Source of the DNA: Flavobacteriia bacterium | Lineage (GTDB): Bacteria > Bacteroidota > Bacteroidia > Flavobacteriales > Schleiferiaceae | Reading direction: 5' to 3' | NCBI GenBank assembly: GCA_013373425.1 | Contig: JABXHW010000020.1 | Span: forward strand, 1-60,194 | Length of the DNA: 60,194 bases | Shown here: piece after piece, positions 53,263 through 60,194 of the stretch | Numbering within the stretch: the first letter of the stretch is position 1 | Layout: each line of letters opens with the position of its first letter | The notes under the pieces: model-generated | Database searches by the model: none | Told to the model about the DNA's origin: nothing | What the model saw: the letters and a program-made list of their open reading frames with translations, nothing else | Made by a program: the position numbers and the translations under genes

Positions 53263-53631
53263 TTAATTCGACCAAGTATCTACAATAATCCCAGTTGAAT
53301 CTTTCAGGTATATTTTCTCTCCTGAATCATTGATTTGAAAACCCAGCGATGAACCTGGGAACGACCTTCTCGCCCCGTTCATAAGCATCATTCCATTTGG
53401 CATTTTGAAAGCATCTGGATCATCTTTATCACCTAATGTCCATCCGGACAAATCTCTTTCCGATCCAGAGTTATTCTTCAGTGTAACATACTCATCAGCT
53501 GTAGGAGTCGCTACCACAATTTCAATGTAAACTTTCCTTGGCTCATAAATTATATCTACTGGATCTGTCTTACAACTAGTCAGCAACAGTGAGTAACACC
53601 CAATAAAGACAATTGTAAACTTTTTGCGCAT
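53263..53631 (-). CDS. Lamin-tail-domain lipoprotein
   Basis: A 122-residue protein; MRKKFTIVFIGCYSLLLTSC (Cys20) sets the start at 53631, while the frame upstream adds 37 unlikely residues. The mature part matches the lamin tail domain: EYVTLKNNSGSERDLSGWTLGDKDD, then FPGSSLGFQINDSGEKIYLKDSTGIIVDTW. This Ig-like fold is common in secreted Bacteroidota proteins, usually as a module; here it stands alone on a lipid anchor. Ligand unknown. Confidence 0.75.
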   Translation of the reverse strand: MRKKFTIVFIGCYSLLLTSCKTDPVDIIYEPRKVYIEIVVATPTADEYVTLKNNSGSERDLSGWTLGDKDDPDAFKMPNGMMLMNGARRSFPGSSLGFQINDSGEKIYLKDSTGIIVDTWSN

Positions 53632-53766
53632 GCTGAAGAGGTGTATTTTGAAAAGCATCTTCTCAAAAAAGACCAGTACTACCATAAAGGTATTTTCTCC
53701 TTGAGAATAACCAAAATACGCTTCTTGGGTCCTTATTACCAATCAGGACACCCACCTAGTTCAGGG

Positions 53767-54186
53767 TTTGTTCGATGAGCTCATGAGAATTCTTGCATTT
53801 TATTGACTAAAACGGGTGAACACTTACGGAATCAGCCTCGTCGTCGAAAAAAATCAGCACCTCTAATGTTGGGCATATGCAAACTTCGAACTCTTGCCTT
53901 TTGGTGCCGAGAGCTGTGGTGATCGTGTATAGTCCAGGCCACCTAAACTTTTCGAAGTCTGGACCCGGATGACCACTATAATTGGTGACACTTGAAACAA
54001 TCAGCTCATCATCTAGCCAAATCGCAACGCCTTTGCTGTAATCTTCGGGAAAGCCACCCCTATCGGTTGATACCGAAACATTCCCTGAGTGAAGCTCAAC
54101 CCAGAGTAACATTGCAGCAATTAGTGGTACTGTGATTGAAGTGACCCTCCTATTCATTCTTCGATGTTTAACTCTGCTCTTCATGA
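53767..54186. repeat. Duplicated segment, copy 1 (partner at about 59775-60194)
   Basis: About 420 bases are shared between the two sites in the same orientation. The ORF part is about 98 percent identical by eye (eight differences in 378 bases); the flank after the stop codon is less alike (about five differences in 31 bases). The partner copy runs off the window end. Confidence 0.85.
53807..54184 (-). CDS. Small exported or anchored protein, duplicated (copy 1)
   Basis: A 125-residue protein with a basic N-terminus and one hydrophobic segment (TSITVPLIAAMLLWVELHSG). The mature part is strand-rich (VAIWLDDELIVSSV, YTITTALGTKRQEFEVCICPTLEVLIFFDD) with a CIC motif. The start at 54184 is chosen because the second copy has the same ATG; a start at MNRR nine residues later is possible. 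A near-identical copy lies at 59815-60192, differing at eight bases. Confidence 0.6.
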   Translation of the reverse strand: MKSRVKHRRMNRRVTSITVPLIAAMLLWVELHSGNVSVSTDRGGFPEDYSKGVAIWLDDELIVSSVTNYSGHPGPDFEKFRWPGLYTITTALGTKRQEFEVCICPTLEVLIFFDDEADSVSVHPF

Positions 54187-54367
54187 AATTAATATGGACG
54201 CCTTTCAATACAATCACAGGCTCTTACCCAAAGCCTGAATTAATACCTGTTGGGCCTCAAGGTGAAGATACCGTCAAAAGGTAGTTACCCCTCCTCTATA
54301 CATTATATTTGATATTATAATTAATCTTCTACTCCTCAGCTCCATAAACCTCCCAACACAGCAATCC

Positions 54368-54913
54368 ATGCAAACCATTCTTCTCGAATATCCCGACGCG
54401 TCAACTCAATTGGAACGCACAAAACGCTATTACAAAAAAGTAATTCTCAACAGACGTCGGATTATTCAACTGACTCTGCTGTTTACTGTGGGGCTTTATT
54501 TGACCTACACAGGGTTTGCTAATGACACATTTACAGGTTCAGGTGTGGCCATAGGTTTTGGTTTTGGTTTTGGTTTTGGATTACTGTATTGCGGGATCTT
54601 ATTAATAGTAGGCTATCTTAAAGCCATTGCCCAGTTCAATAAAGTAATTGATAAGAGCGTGCTGCGCTATCACCAAACGGACGACACCTTCTCTTATGAA
54701 ATAACCGAGACTGGCCTCACTTTTAGAAACACAGATTCAAGCATCTTTCATTCGTGGAAAATCATTTCTTCATTCGAAGTGAAGTATGATTTCATTCTCC
54801 TCTTCTCTGAATACAAAAGTCCCGACTATCCACTACATATTATTCCATTGACCTCTTTAAATAGTGAGAAAAGAAGAGAAATACTCGAACTACTCCATAA
54901 GGTAGCTCGGTGA
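54368..54913 (+). CDS. YcxB-like membrane protein
   Basis: A 181-residue protein with two membrane segments near residues 32-50 and 58-85, the second containing GFGFGFGFG, which is encoded by four tandem GGTTTT units. The C-terminal part (YEITETGLTFRNTDSSIFHSWKIISSFEVKYDFILLF, ITSLNSEKRREIL-like end) matches the YcxB-like domain of unknown function. It stands alone on its strand. Confidence 0.68.
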   Translation: MQTILLEYPDASTQLERTKRYYKKVILNRRRIIQLTLLFTVGLYLTYTGFANDTFTGSGVAIGFGFGFGFGLLYCGILLIVGYLKAIAQFNKVIDKSVLRYHQTDDTFSYEITETGLTFRNTDSSIFHSWKIISSFEVKYDFILLFSEYKSPDYPLHIIPLTSLNSEKRREILELLHKVAR

Positions 54914-54987
54914 TAAGATTCAGCTATTCAAATGAATAGGATACAATATAAGTCATTGCCCGCGTTTATTGCTTTTCCCTATCTCTC

Positions 54988-55680
54988 ATGAAATACACTT
55001 GGACTCTCCTACCACTCATTTTCACTTGTTCATGCAATCAGGAAACATCCATTGCAACATCACTGGAACCGCTCGTATATCACTCGGTGGACGATCATTT
55101 GAGGACCATGTACGAATGGACGAATGATTCTTTAATTGAGCGCGGTATATTGGAAGTTAACGGAAGAGATACGGTTCTTTCTGAAAAGTACTTAGACCCA
55201 GAGACAGGCGAAGCGAATGATTCTGTGTTTGGTTTGTACATGGAAATCAGTTTCAATGTGGCAAGAGCCTACTTACAAAATGGGCCATTATACATGCAGC
55301 ATTTAGAACACAACGACATGGTCTATGTACTCTACTTTGAGCCAGCTGGGATGCAAGATTTTGGTTGGAGAGTAGTGAAGTTCACAAAAGCAGAATGGGG
55401 TAATCCTAAGTACTATCCACCTCCTGTGATTGAAGGCGGAGAAGGAATTCTATTCAATTACGATGAAGGAGAAGCAAACAAAGACAGTGTGCACATCTTT
55501 ATTCAAGAGCCTTTCTTGGTGATGTCACGCGGTGGGTTATTCTATTCTCTCTACAACCTTGAAAATGATTCTGCACTATTCAACAATCCTTCTCCCTGGC
55601 ATGAAGACAGTGAAAATACTTTAGATTGGGTACGGACACACCTGCATGAGCCCATACAAAGGGAATTAGAAAAGAAATGA
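54988..55680 (+). CDS. Lipoprotein, unknown function
   Basis: A 230-residue protein with lipobox TCSC (Cys16). The mature part is acidic and rich in Tyr; no family was recognised. It is the first of three consecutive lipoprotein genes on the plus strand (next starts 44 bases later). The three do not look like close paralogues, but all have short charged mature proteins of 180-290 residues. Confidence 0.6.
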   Translation: MKYTWTLLPLIFTCSCNQETSIATSLEPLVYHSVDDHLRTMYEWTNDSLIERGILEVNGRDTVLSEKYLDPETGEANDSVFGLYMEISFNVARAYLQNGPLYMQHLEHNDMVYVLYFEPAGMQDFGWRVVKFTKAEWGNPKYYPPPVIEGGEGILFNYDEGEANKDSVHIFIQEPFLVMSRGGLFYSLYNLENDSALFNNPSPWHEDSENTLDWVRTHLHEPIQRELEKK

Positions 55681-55724
55681 GGAGGAATTGCGTTTGATGT
55701 GTGACCAATAAGCAAGTGCCGCCA

Positions 55725-56624
55725 ATGAAAGTCGCTATTCTCCTCCTACCCCTCTTCATCGCTTGCTCCTCTCCAAAGACAGAATCAACACCGGTCGTAA
55801 TCAAAGAATGGACGCAAGGTGAAGAACGTTTCAAGCAGCTGTACCCCATGTCAGCACCTGATTCCTATTACATCCCGAATGATACCAATTGGTTCGAAGA
55901 TAATCCGTGGTTCATGGATGAGAAATATGCCTTTTACGATTATTGCTTTGGCGAGTTTGGAGCAGGAGTGGTCATTCGTCCCCTAAGAAATGACAGTCTG
56001 TTGTATGAAGTTCAAAACATGAACTGTCCGGTTCATATTCAAACCTTCAAGGAAGGATATTTAATTACAGGATATACTGGACATATGCGCGGACATTCCT
56101 CAGTGCTATTGCTCGATAACCTCACAAATCTTAACTCCTTTACTAAGCAAGACTTTATCGATACACTTATTGTTCTTGGGCAAGGTTGGAACACTATAGA
56201 TACCACCTCGCAATTTGATTACCAATCATTCCTCCGATGGAAGCATAAACAAGCAACTTGGTTGATGGATACTGCCGGAATACAACTGTTGAGTGCTTTT
56301 CCTAGAAATGAGAGAGAACTGACCGTTATATATAGCTCCTACTACGACAGCATCGGACTTTTCGTTGGACAACTCTCACTGGAGAACGATACAATGAATC
56401 GCCTATTAAACGTACAAAAGATTTCTAATGACCCAGCACATCCTAGAAGAGTTCAGACAAACACTACGACTATCCATGGAACTAAGGCTATCTATACTTC
56501 CCTTGAAACTAGCAATGGACCTGGACTATCATACCCCGTTGAATTAATCAATTTTGGAGATAGTGTGATTTGGAGAATTGTTGACCCTGAATTGAAATTC
56601 ATTGCTGACATAGAAAAACAGTAA
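55725..56624 (+). CDS. Lipoprotein, unknown function
   Basis: A 299-residue protein; MKVAILLLPLFIACSS (lipobox IAC, Cys14) sets the start at 55725 rather than a GTG eight codons upstream. Strand-like segments such as LLYEVQNMNCPVHIQTFKEGYLITGY could be a propeller or beta-sandwich, but this is uncertain. The next gene follows after ten bases. Confidence 0.6.
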   Translation: MKVAILLLPLFIACSSPKTESTPVVIKEWTQGEERFKQLYPMSAPDSYYIPNDTNWFEDNPWFMDEKYAFYDYCFGEFGAGVVIRPLRNDSLLYEVQNMNCPVHIQTFKEGYLITGYTGHMRGHSSVLLLDNLTNLNSFTKQDFIDTLIVLGQGWNTIDTTSQFDYQSFLRWKHKQATWLMDTAGIQLLSAFPRNERELTVIYSSYYDSIGLFVGQLSLENDTMNRLLNVQKISNDPAHPRRVQTNTTTIHGTKAIYTSLETSNGPGLSYPVELINFGDSVIWRIVDPELKFIADIEKQ

Positions 56625-56634
56625 TATCATGCAC

Positions 56635-57234
56635 ATGAAACCTTCTTTTCTGTCTCTTCTTCCAATCCTATTTCTCCCCCTATTTATCGCCTGCACTCAC
56701 TCAGAACCAACCCTTGTCCACATAACCAGCGCCGAAGGAGCAAATCATTGTTCCTTGAGATTCCACCTACCTCCTGAAATGGATACTGCTTTTACATGGG
56801 TGGATCGGAGCGACAACCGTGGAGATGCCTGTAGAAAATTTCGTTTCCAATCATCGGGGCTACCCGTAGAGATGGAAAGCGGATTCTTTCACACAGAGCC
56901 GAGTCCAGATTCAATCCAGCGCATGACCGTCATCCATCACGAATACGAGGAATGGATGGATAGCATTCAACCAAGTATATCTAAGCAAGCTGAAGTTCAT
57001 TTCAATATGAACTCAGCAGAGATCAACGATTTCAAAGCTGAATATGATAGTGTGTCTATTAGCGGAGTCCCATTCCTCAAAATTGAAATGGAACGTCAAG
57101 GCATGCGACAGTTAGAATATGTTTGCTTCACCCCTCTCATTTACATTCGGGTTGAATCAAATTTAGAGGACGATGCTGCATTCTTTGATGAAATAATGGA
57201 CACGATTGAGCGTGCTAGAATCACCAGTGGATAA
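56635..57234 (+). CDS. Lipoprotein, unknown function
   Basis: A 199-residue protein with signal MKPSFLSLLPILFLPLFIAC (Cys20). Two ATGs, at 56629 and 56635, differ by two residues. The mature part has a conserved-looking ISGVPFLKIEMERQGMRQLEYVCFTPLIYIRVES region. No family was recognised. It ends the run of three lipoprotein genes. Confidence 0.6.
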   Translation: MKPSFLSLLPILFLPLFIACTHSEPTLVHITSAEGANHCSLRFHLPPEMDTAFTWVDRSDNRGDACRKFRFQSSGLPVEMESGFFHTEPSPDSIQRMTVIHHEYEEWMDSIQPSISKQAEVHFNMNSAEINDFKAEYDSVSISGVPFLKIEMERQGMRQLEYVCFTPLIYIRVESNLEDDAAFFDEIMDTIERARITSG

Positions 57235-57589
57235 AAGCGCTAGAAACCAATCAACTCCCAATTACAAACCCATTGGATAATCGAATTGCAAAAGTCTTCT
57301 GTCATAAATCCAATTGCATCCAATTGATTTTCCATTGGGTTCCAATTGAACCCATCCCATTTCAATTACCTCAACAATCAAAATTTTGTACTTCCCTACT
57401 TCTTCGAATTGCAAAATTTTGTCTCTGACAGGGATTTTTCATCTATCGAGCTGAAAAATCGCCAAAATTCTTACATTGTTGAAAATCAGAGAATAACGAT
57501 TTTTAATTTGTTAAATTCTTAAAACCTAAAAACGCTGTATCCCTTACCAGTCTTGGGCTGTAGGCGATGTGGGGAATATGTGAGGGAAG

Positions 57590-57625
57590 AAAAAAGTCAA
57601 CTACTTAATTGCTAAGTAGTTGACT
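57590..57625 (-). terminator. Terminator of the tRNA-Arg fragment
   Basis: A perfect 13-base inverted repeat, AGTCAACTACTTA (57595-57607) and TAAGTAGTTGACT (57613-57625), with a five-base loop. On the minus strand it runs into T6 (57590-57595). It lies ten bases after the 3' end of the tRNA fragment and is likely the original tRNA terminator. Confidence 0.75.
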
Positions 57626-57635
57626 ATCAATGTAG

Positions 57636-57677
57636 TGACCCCGCAAGGATTCGAACCCCGAACCTCCTGATCCGTAG
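57636..57677 (-). pseudogene. 3' fragment of a tRNA-Arg gene (likely attachment-site scar)
   Basis: On the minus strand the sequence CTACGGATCAGG starts at the anticodon loop (anticodon ACG), continues through a variable region, a T-arm with TTCGAAT loop and the 3' acceptor strand CGGGGTC plus A. The sequence 5' of the anticodon loop does not form the other half of a tRNA. A 3' tRNA half with its terminator but no 5' half is the usual mark left by integration of a mobile element into a tRNA gene. In that model the element lies to the right, with the intact tRNA beyond the window. Confidence 0.65.
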
Positions 57678-57773
57678 GTAGAATTGATACAGCTTCAGCT
57701 ATTTGATATTAAGCCGCTTACGGTGTGAAACACCAAAAACTAAACAACAAATTGAGTAACAATTCTCTCGTTT

Positions 57774-58514
57774 TTATTGCGTGATTATCAATTCTGCTTT
57801 ATCCATGTCATAAAAAACGTAGGTAGTGTCGTGCGCTACAAGGTCCACGTAATTCAATGTAAAAAGCAAGGAATCTGAATTGTCGGAATTTGCAGCGGCA
57901 ACATACAGGCCTGTCACATCACCATAATGTAAAGTACTTTCAATTGTTGAACTCAAGGTGTCCGTTCCATCATTTGCATCAGGTATAACTATATTTCCAA
58001 TACTGGGAAAGTCACCTCCATCACCAATCAGAAGAAGGCCACTACCTATTTCAGCAGGAGTTTGTTCAGTGTAAACTTCGAAGTTGATCCAAAAGTTTGG
58101 GAGAAAATCAATCTCATACTCTTTTGGCTCATCTTTTTTTAGTGTAAAGTCAACAGATTGAGAATTAAATGGGTTAGTAAATCCCAACGGAGAAACTACT
58201 TGCGGATTTTCTGTTGGAAATATCTCCACTATAGTAGGCAAAGTGCCTTCATATTTGAGTGTTCCTTCCAAAATATGGGGATTATCCACTAGTGGGGTAA
58301 CAAAAACCGTATCAAGAAAGTCATAAGTCCTGTTATTGTAAGGTCCTTTCTTTACGAATATTTCAAGTGAAGTTCCATTTGGATATGGTGATACACCTGG
58401 AAGTGAGACCACCCGAATGGTGGTCTCGACTTTTCCTTGATTAATGTCGTCATCATCTGGAAAACATCCAGTGAACAATAACATTGATATAAATATTACT
58501 GCTATCCTTTTCAT
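57774..58514 (-). CDS. Surface lipoprotein paralogue, copy 1
   Basis: A 246-residue protein with signal MKRIAVIFISMLLFTGC (Cys17) followed by FPDDDD, an acidic run of the kind that sends Bacteroidota lipoproteins to the cell surface. It is paralogous over its whole length with the next gene, the N-terminal half being nearly identical (VETTIRVVSLPGVSPYP, GPYNNR, VEIFPTENPQV). The end, FYDMDKAELIITQ, is also shared. Mostly beta; no family recognised. The start at 58514 is fixed by the matching copy. Confidence 0.65.
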   Translation of the reverse strand: MKRIAVIFISMLLFTGCFPDDDDINQGKVETTIRVVSLPGVSPYPNGTSLEIFVKKGPYNNRTYDFLDTVFVTPLVDNPHILEGTLKYEGTLPTIVEIFPTENPQVVSPLGFTNPFNSQSVDFTLKKDEPKEYEIDFLPNFWINFEVYTEQTPAEIGSGLLLIGDGGDFPSIGNIVIPDANDGTDTLSSTIESTLHYGDVTGLYVAAANSDNSDSLLFTLNYVDLVAHDTTYVFYDMDKAELIITQ

Positions 58515-58624
58515 TATCTGATTAACAGGTAGAATCACAATAAATTCAAATGAATGATTAAGAGCGATTTACAATCCAGAAGGAAATTTCTTTCACAACA
58601 TCTTAAGCAACGAATCTTCCTTTA

Positions 58625-59365
58625 TTATTGAGTAATTATCAACTCTGGCTTATCCATGTCATAAAAAATGAACGTCGTATCGTGCGCAACGAGATCTGCG
58701 TAATCCAACGTGAACAGTACCGAGTCTGAGTTATCGGATTTCGATCCATACAAGTATAATCCAGTTACCTCACCATAGTGTAGATTACTCTCGAGCGAGA
58801 TTCCCAAAGTATCATTTATGCTATCCTTGTCTCTAAGGTCCATACTCCCCAAGGTGGGTGAAGATCTTCCATCGCCAACGATGATAAGATTAGTCCCCAG
58901 CTCTGTCTCTGACTTTTCGGTATAAACCTGAATATCCATCCAATAATTTGGTAGGAAACTCATTTCAAACTCATAGGGGCCGTCAGTTGTCAAGGTGAAG
59001 TCGACAGACTGAGAGTCGAATGGGTTAGTAAATTCAAACGGAGGAGTGACTTGTGGGTTCTCAGTTGGAAAAATCTCTACTAATGTTGGAAGGGTACCTT
59101 CATAGATGAGCGTACCTTCTAATAAGTGAGGGCTGCCCTGCACAGGAGCTACTTTCACAGTATCAAAAAAACTGTACGATCTATTATTATATGGCCCTTC
59201 TTTCACGAATACTTCAAGTGAAGTTCCATCTGGATAAGGAGATACACCTGGAAGAGAGACCACCCTAATGGTGGTCTCAACTTTTCCTTGGTTAATGTCG
59301 TCGTCATCTGGAAAACATCCAGTAAGCAACAAAAAAGGCATTACTAACAATAGCCTAGCATTCAT
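58625..59365 (-). CDS. Surface lipoprotein paralogue, copy 2
   Basis: A 246-residue protein with signal MNARLLLVMPFLLLTGC (Cys17) and the same FPDDDDINQGKVETTIRVV beginning as copy 1. Differences gather in the C-terminal half (around residues 150-225), where the loops vary and the strand pattern is kept. It lies 110 bases upstream of copy 1 on the same strand, so the pair arose by tandem duplication. Confidence 0.65.
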   Translation of the reverse strand: MNARLLLVMPFLLLTGCFPDDDDINQGKVETTIRVVSLPGVSPYPDGTSLEVFVKEGPYNNRSYSFFDTVKVAPVQGSPHLLEGTLIYEGTLPTLVEIFPTENPQVTPPFEFTNPFDSQSVDFTLTTDGPYEFEMSFLPNYWMDIQVYTEKSETELGTNLIIVGDGRSSPTLGSMDLRDKDSINDTLGISLESNLHYGEVTGLYLYGSKSDNSDSVLFTLDYADLVAHDTTFIFYDMDKPELIITQ

Positions 59366-59814
59366 ATAAAACAGTTTTCATTTTCTCCTGAGCGAATGAT
59401 TTCGAGAGTTACCCAGGTCTCTTGTCCCTATCTGAGTCTGAGCAAAAGATTGTGTATTCTTACTTCTATAAAAATCACAACGGAATAGTTATGAAGTAGT
59501 TCAATGGTAGAGGATACTAAATAGAAGGTGGATTTGCAAATGAGTCAGCTTCTCTTGATTTGGCAGATCTAGTTTTATCAAAGCACAAATGTTTCATCCC
59601 CTGACAGTTTGTGGAATTCCGCTACCAACAGGTAGAGATAAAATGTTCGATATTCTAGATGCGGCGTAAGAACTAGCTCTTCAGAAAGATGAATTGTCAT
59701 CCAATCTGTGAGGACTTTTCATCCAGCACAATTCATCAAGATCTTTCCAAATGGGACACAAACCCATTTCACACTTTGCTCGATGAGCTCCTGAGAATAT
59801 GTGCAATTTATTGA
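59366..59814. other. 449-base spacer, no gene seen
   Basis: AT-rich sequence with short broken frames only. The last 40 bases before 59815 (from CTCGATGAGCTC at about 59780) are related to the sequence before 53807, which shows that the duplication extends past the stop codon. Confidence 0.4.
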
Positions 59815-60192
59815 CTAAAACGGGTGAACACTTACGGAATCAGCCTCGTCGTCGAAAAAAATCAGCACCTCTAATGTTGGGCATATGCAAACTTCGAACT
59901 CTTGCCTTTTGGAGCCGAGAGCTGTGGTGATCGTGTATAGTCCAGGCCACCTAAACTTTTCGAAGTCTGGACCCCGATGACCACTAAGAGTGGTGACACT
60001 TGAAACAATCAGCTCATCATCTAGCCAAATCGCAACGCCTTTGCTGTAACCTTCGGGAAAGCCACCCCTATCGGTTGATACCGAAACATTCCCTGAGTGA
60101 AGCTCAACCCAGAGTATTATTGCAGCAATTAGTGGTACTGTGATTGAAGTGACCCTCCTATTCATTCTTCGATGTTTAACTCTGCTCTTCAT
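59815..60192 (-). CDS. Small exported or anchored protein, duplicated (copy 2)
   Basis: A 125-residue protein, the second copy of the gene at 53807. The reading frame is intact from the ATG at 60192, two bases from the window end. Compared with copy 1 there are eight base differences, and all change the protein: T to S, P to R, N to T, Y to L (two bases), D to G, M to I and L to I. The upstream part of the duplication lies outside the window. Confidence 0.6.
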   Translation of the reverse strand: MKSRVKHRRMNRRVTSITVPLIAAIILWVELHSGNVSVSTDRGGFPEGYSKGVAIWLDDELIVSSVTTLSGHRGPDFEKFRWPGLYTITTALGSKRQEFEVCICPTLEVLIFFDDEADSVSVHPF

Positions 60193-60194
60193 GA

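Larger units (their letters stand above)
57235..57773. other. 539-base AT-rich spacer with CAATTG cluster and tRNA remnant
   Basis: No protein gene is seen. Between about 57280 and 57420 the word AATTG recurs many times, four times as CCAATTG or CGAATTG, including a perfect inverted repeat TGGGTTC-CAATT-GAACCCA (57336-57354). Further right are a terminator (57590-57625) and a 3' tRNA-Arg fragment (57636-57677). Confidence 0.5.

Noticed and set aside
1-60194. CRISPR arrays, restriction, CBASS, retron or other known defence genes
   Set aside because: No regular direct-repeat array, nuclease, reverse transcriptase, cyclase or methyltransferase of those systems was seen; TrmH and RimO act on RNA and ribosomes.
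57780-60194. Integrase or transposase that would confirm a mobile element
   Set aside because: None is encoded in the visible part to the right of the tRNA fragment; if present it lies beyond the window.

Overview
The window looks like a chromosomal segment of a marine-type Bacteroidota, most likely order Flavobacteriales. The clues are T9SS type A and type B sorting domains, many short lipoproteins with SC/GC/NC lipoboxes, TAnnTTTG -7 promoter boxes, absence of Shine-Dalgarno sequences, an alpha subunit of DNA polymerase III with a fused N-terminal proofreading exonuclease, and the marker gene DUF4295 beside rpmB-rpmG. Genus cannot be read from the sequence alone.

Layout. 0-10 kb: the 5' end of a tRNA (probably Asp), DUF58 protein, LolC/E-type permease, NamZ-type muramidase, a T9SS-sorted protein, TrmH methyltransferase, thioredoxin, CPA2 antiporter, SMUG2-like glycosylase and a subtilase lipoprotein. 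10.3-14.7 kb (minus): an operon for GDP-D-glycero-D-manno-heptose (GmhA, HddA and a three-domain HddC-GmhB-kinase fusion) headed by a nitronate-monooxygenase-like flavoenzyme. 14.8-22.8 kb (minus): T9SS subtilase, MnmA, MORN/YwqK protein, and DnaE. 23.1-25.3 kb (plus): a small exported protein followed by four tandem paralogues that share four cysteines. 25.3-28.4 kb (minus): ftsY, AMP nucleosidase, rimO. 28.5-38.0 kb (plus): two copies of a cassette made of an exported M48 metalloprotease plus predicted outer-membrane barrels. 38.1-40.1 kb (minus): DUF4295, rpmG, rpmB, cinA. 40.2-44.7 kb: DUF4197 lipoprotein, then LpxR-like lipid A deacylase, a signal-less trypsin-like protease and a barrel. 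44.8-51.8 kb: beta-helix protein, small membrane protein, FlgO/TPR/AraC regulator, a barrel, and a three-gene operon (glycine-zipper peptide, MDR oxidoreductase, alpha/beta hydrolase). 51.9-60.2 kb: an accessory zone of unrecognised lipoproteins and small membrane proteins, with gene duplications and a 3' tRNA-Arg fragment that looks like an integration scar.

How it fits together. Much of the window concerns the envelope: heptose precursor synthesis, lipid A deacylation, peptidoglycan sugar turnover, lipoprotein transport and periplasmic proteolysis. The strongest candidate for an undescribed system is the duplicated M48-protease/barrel cassette. It sits on the opposite strand between DUF4295 and ftsY, genes that usually lie together in this phylum. 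A second candidate is the four-gene family of secreted four-cysteine proteins. The last 7 kb holds a recent duplication (53.8 and 59.8 kb) in which every one of the eight substitutions inside the ORF changes an amino acid.

No CRISPR array, transposase, integrase, restriction system or rRNA gene was seen. Function calls come from motif recognition by eye; no database search was possible.
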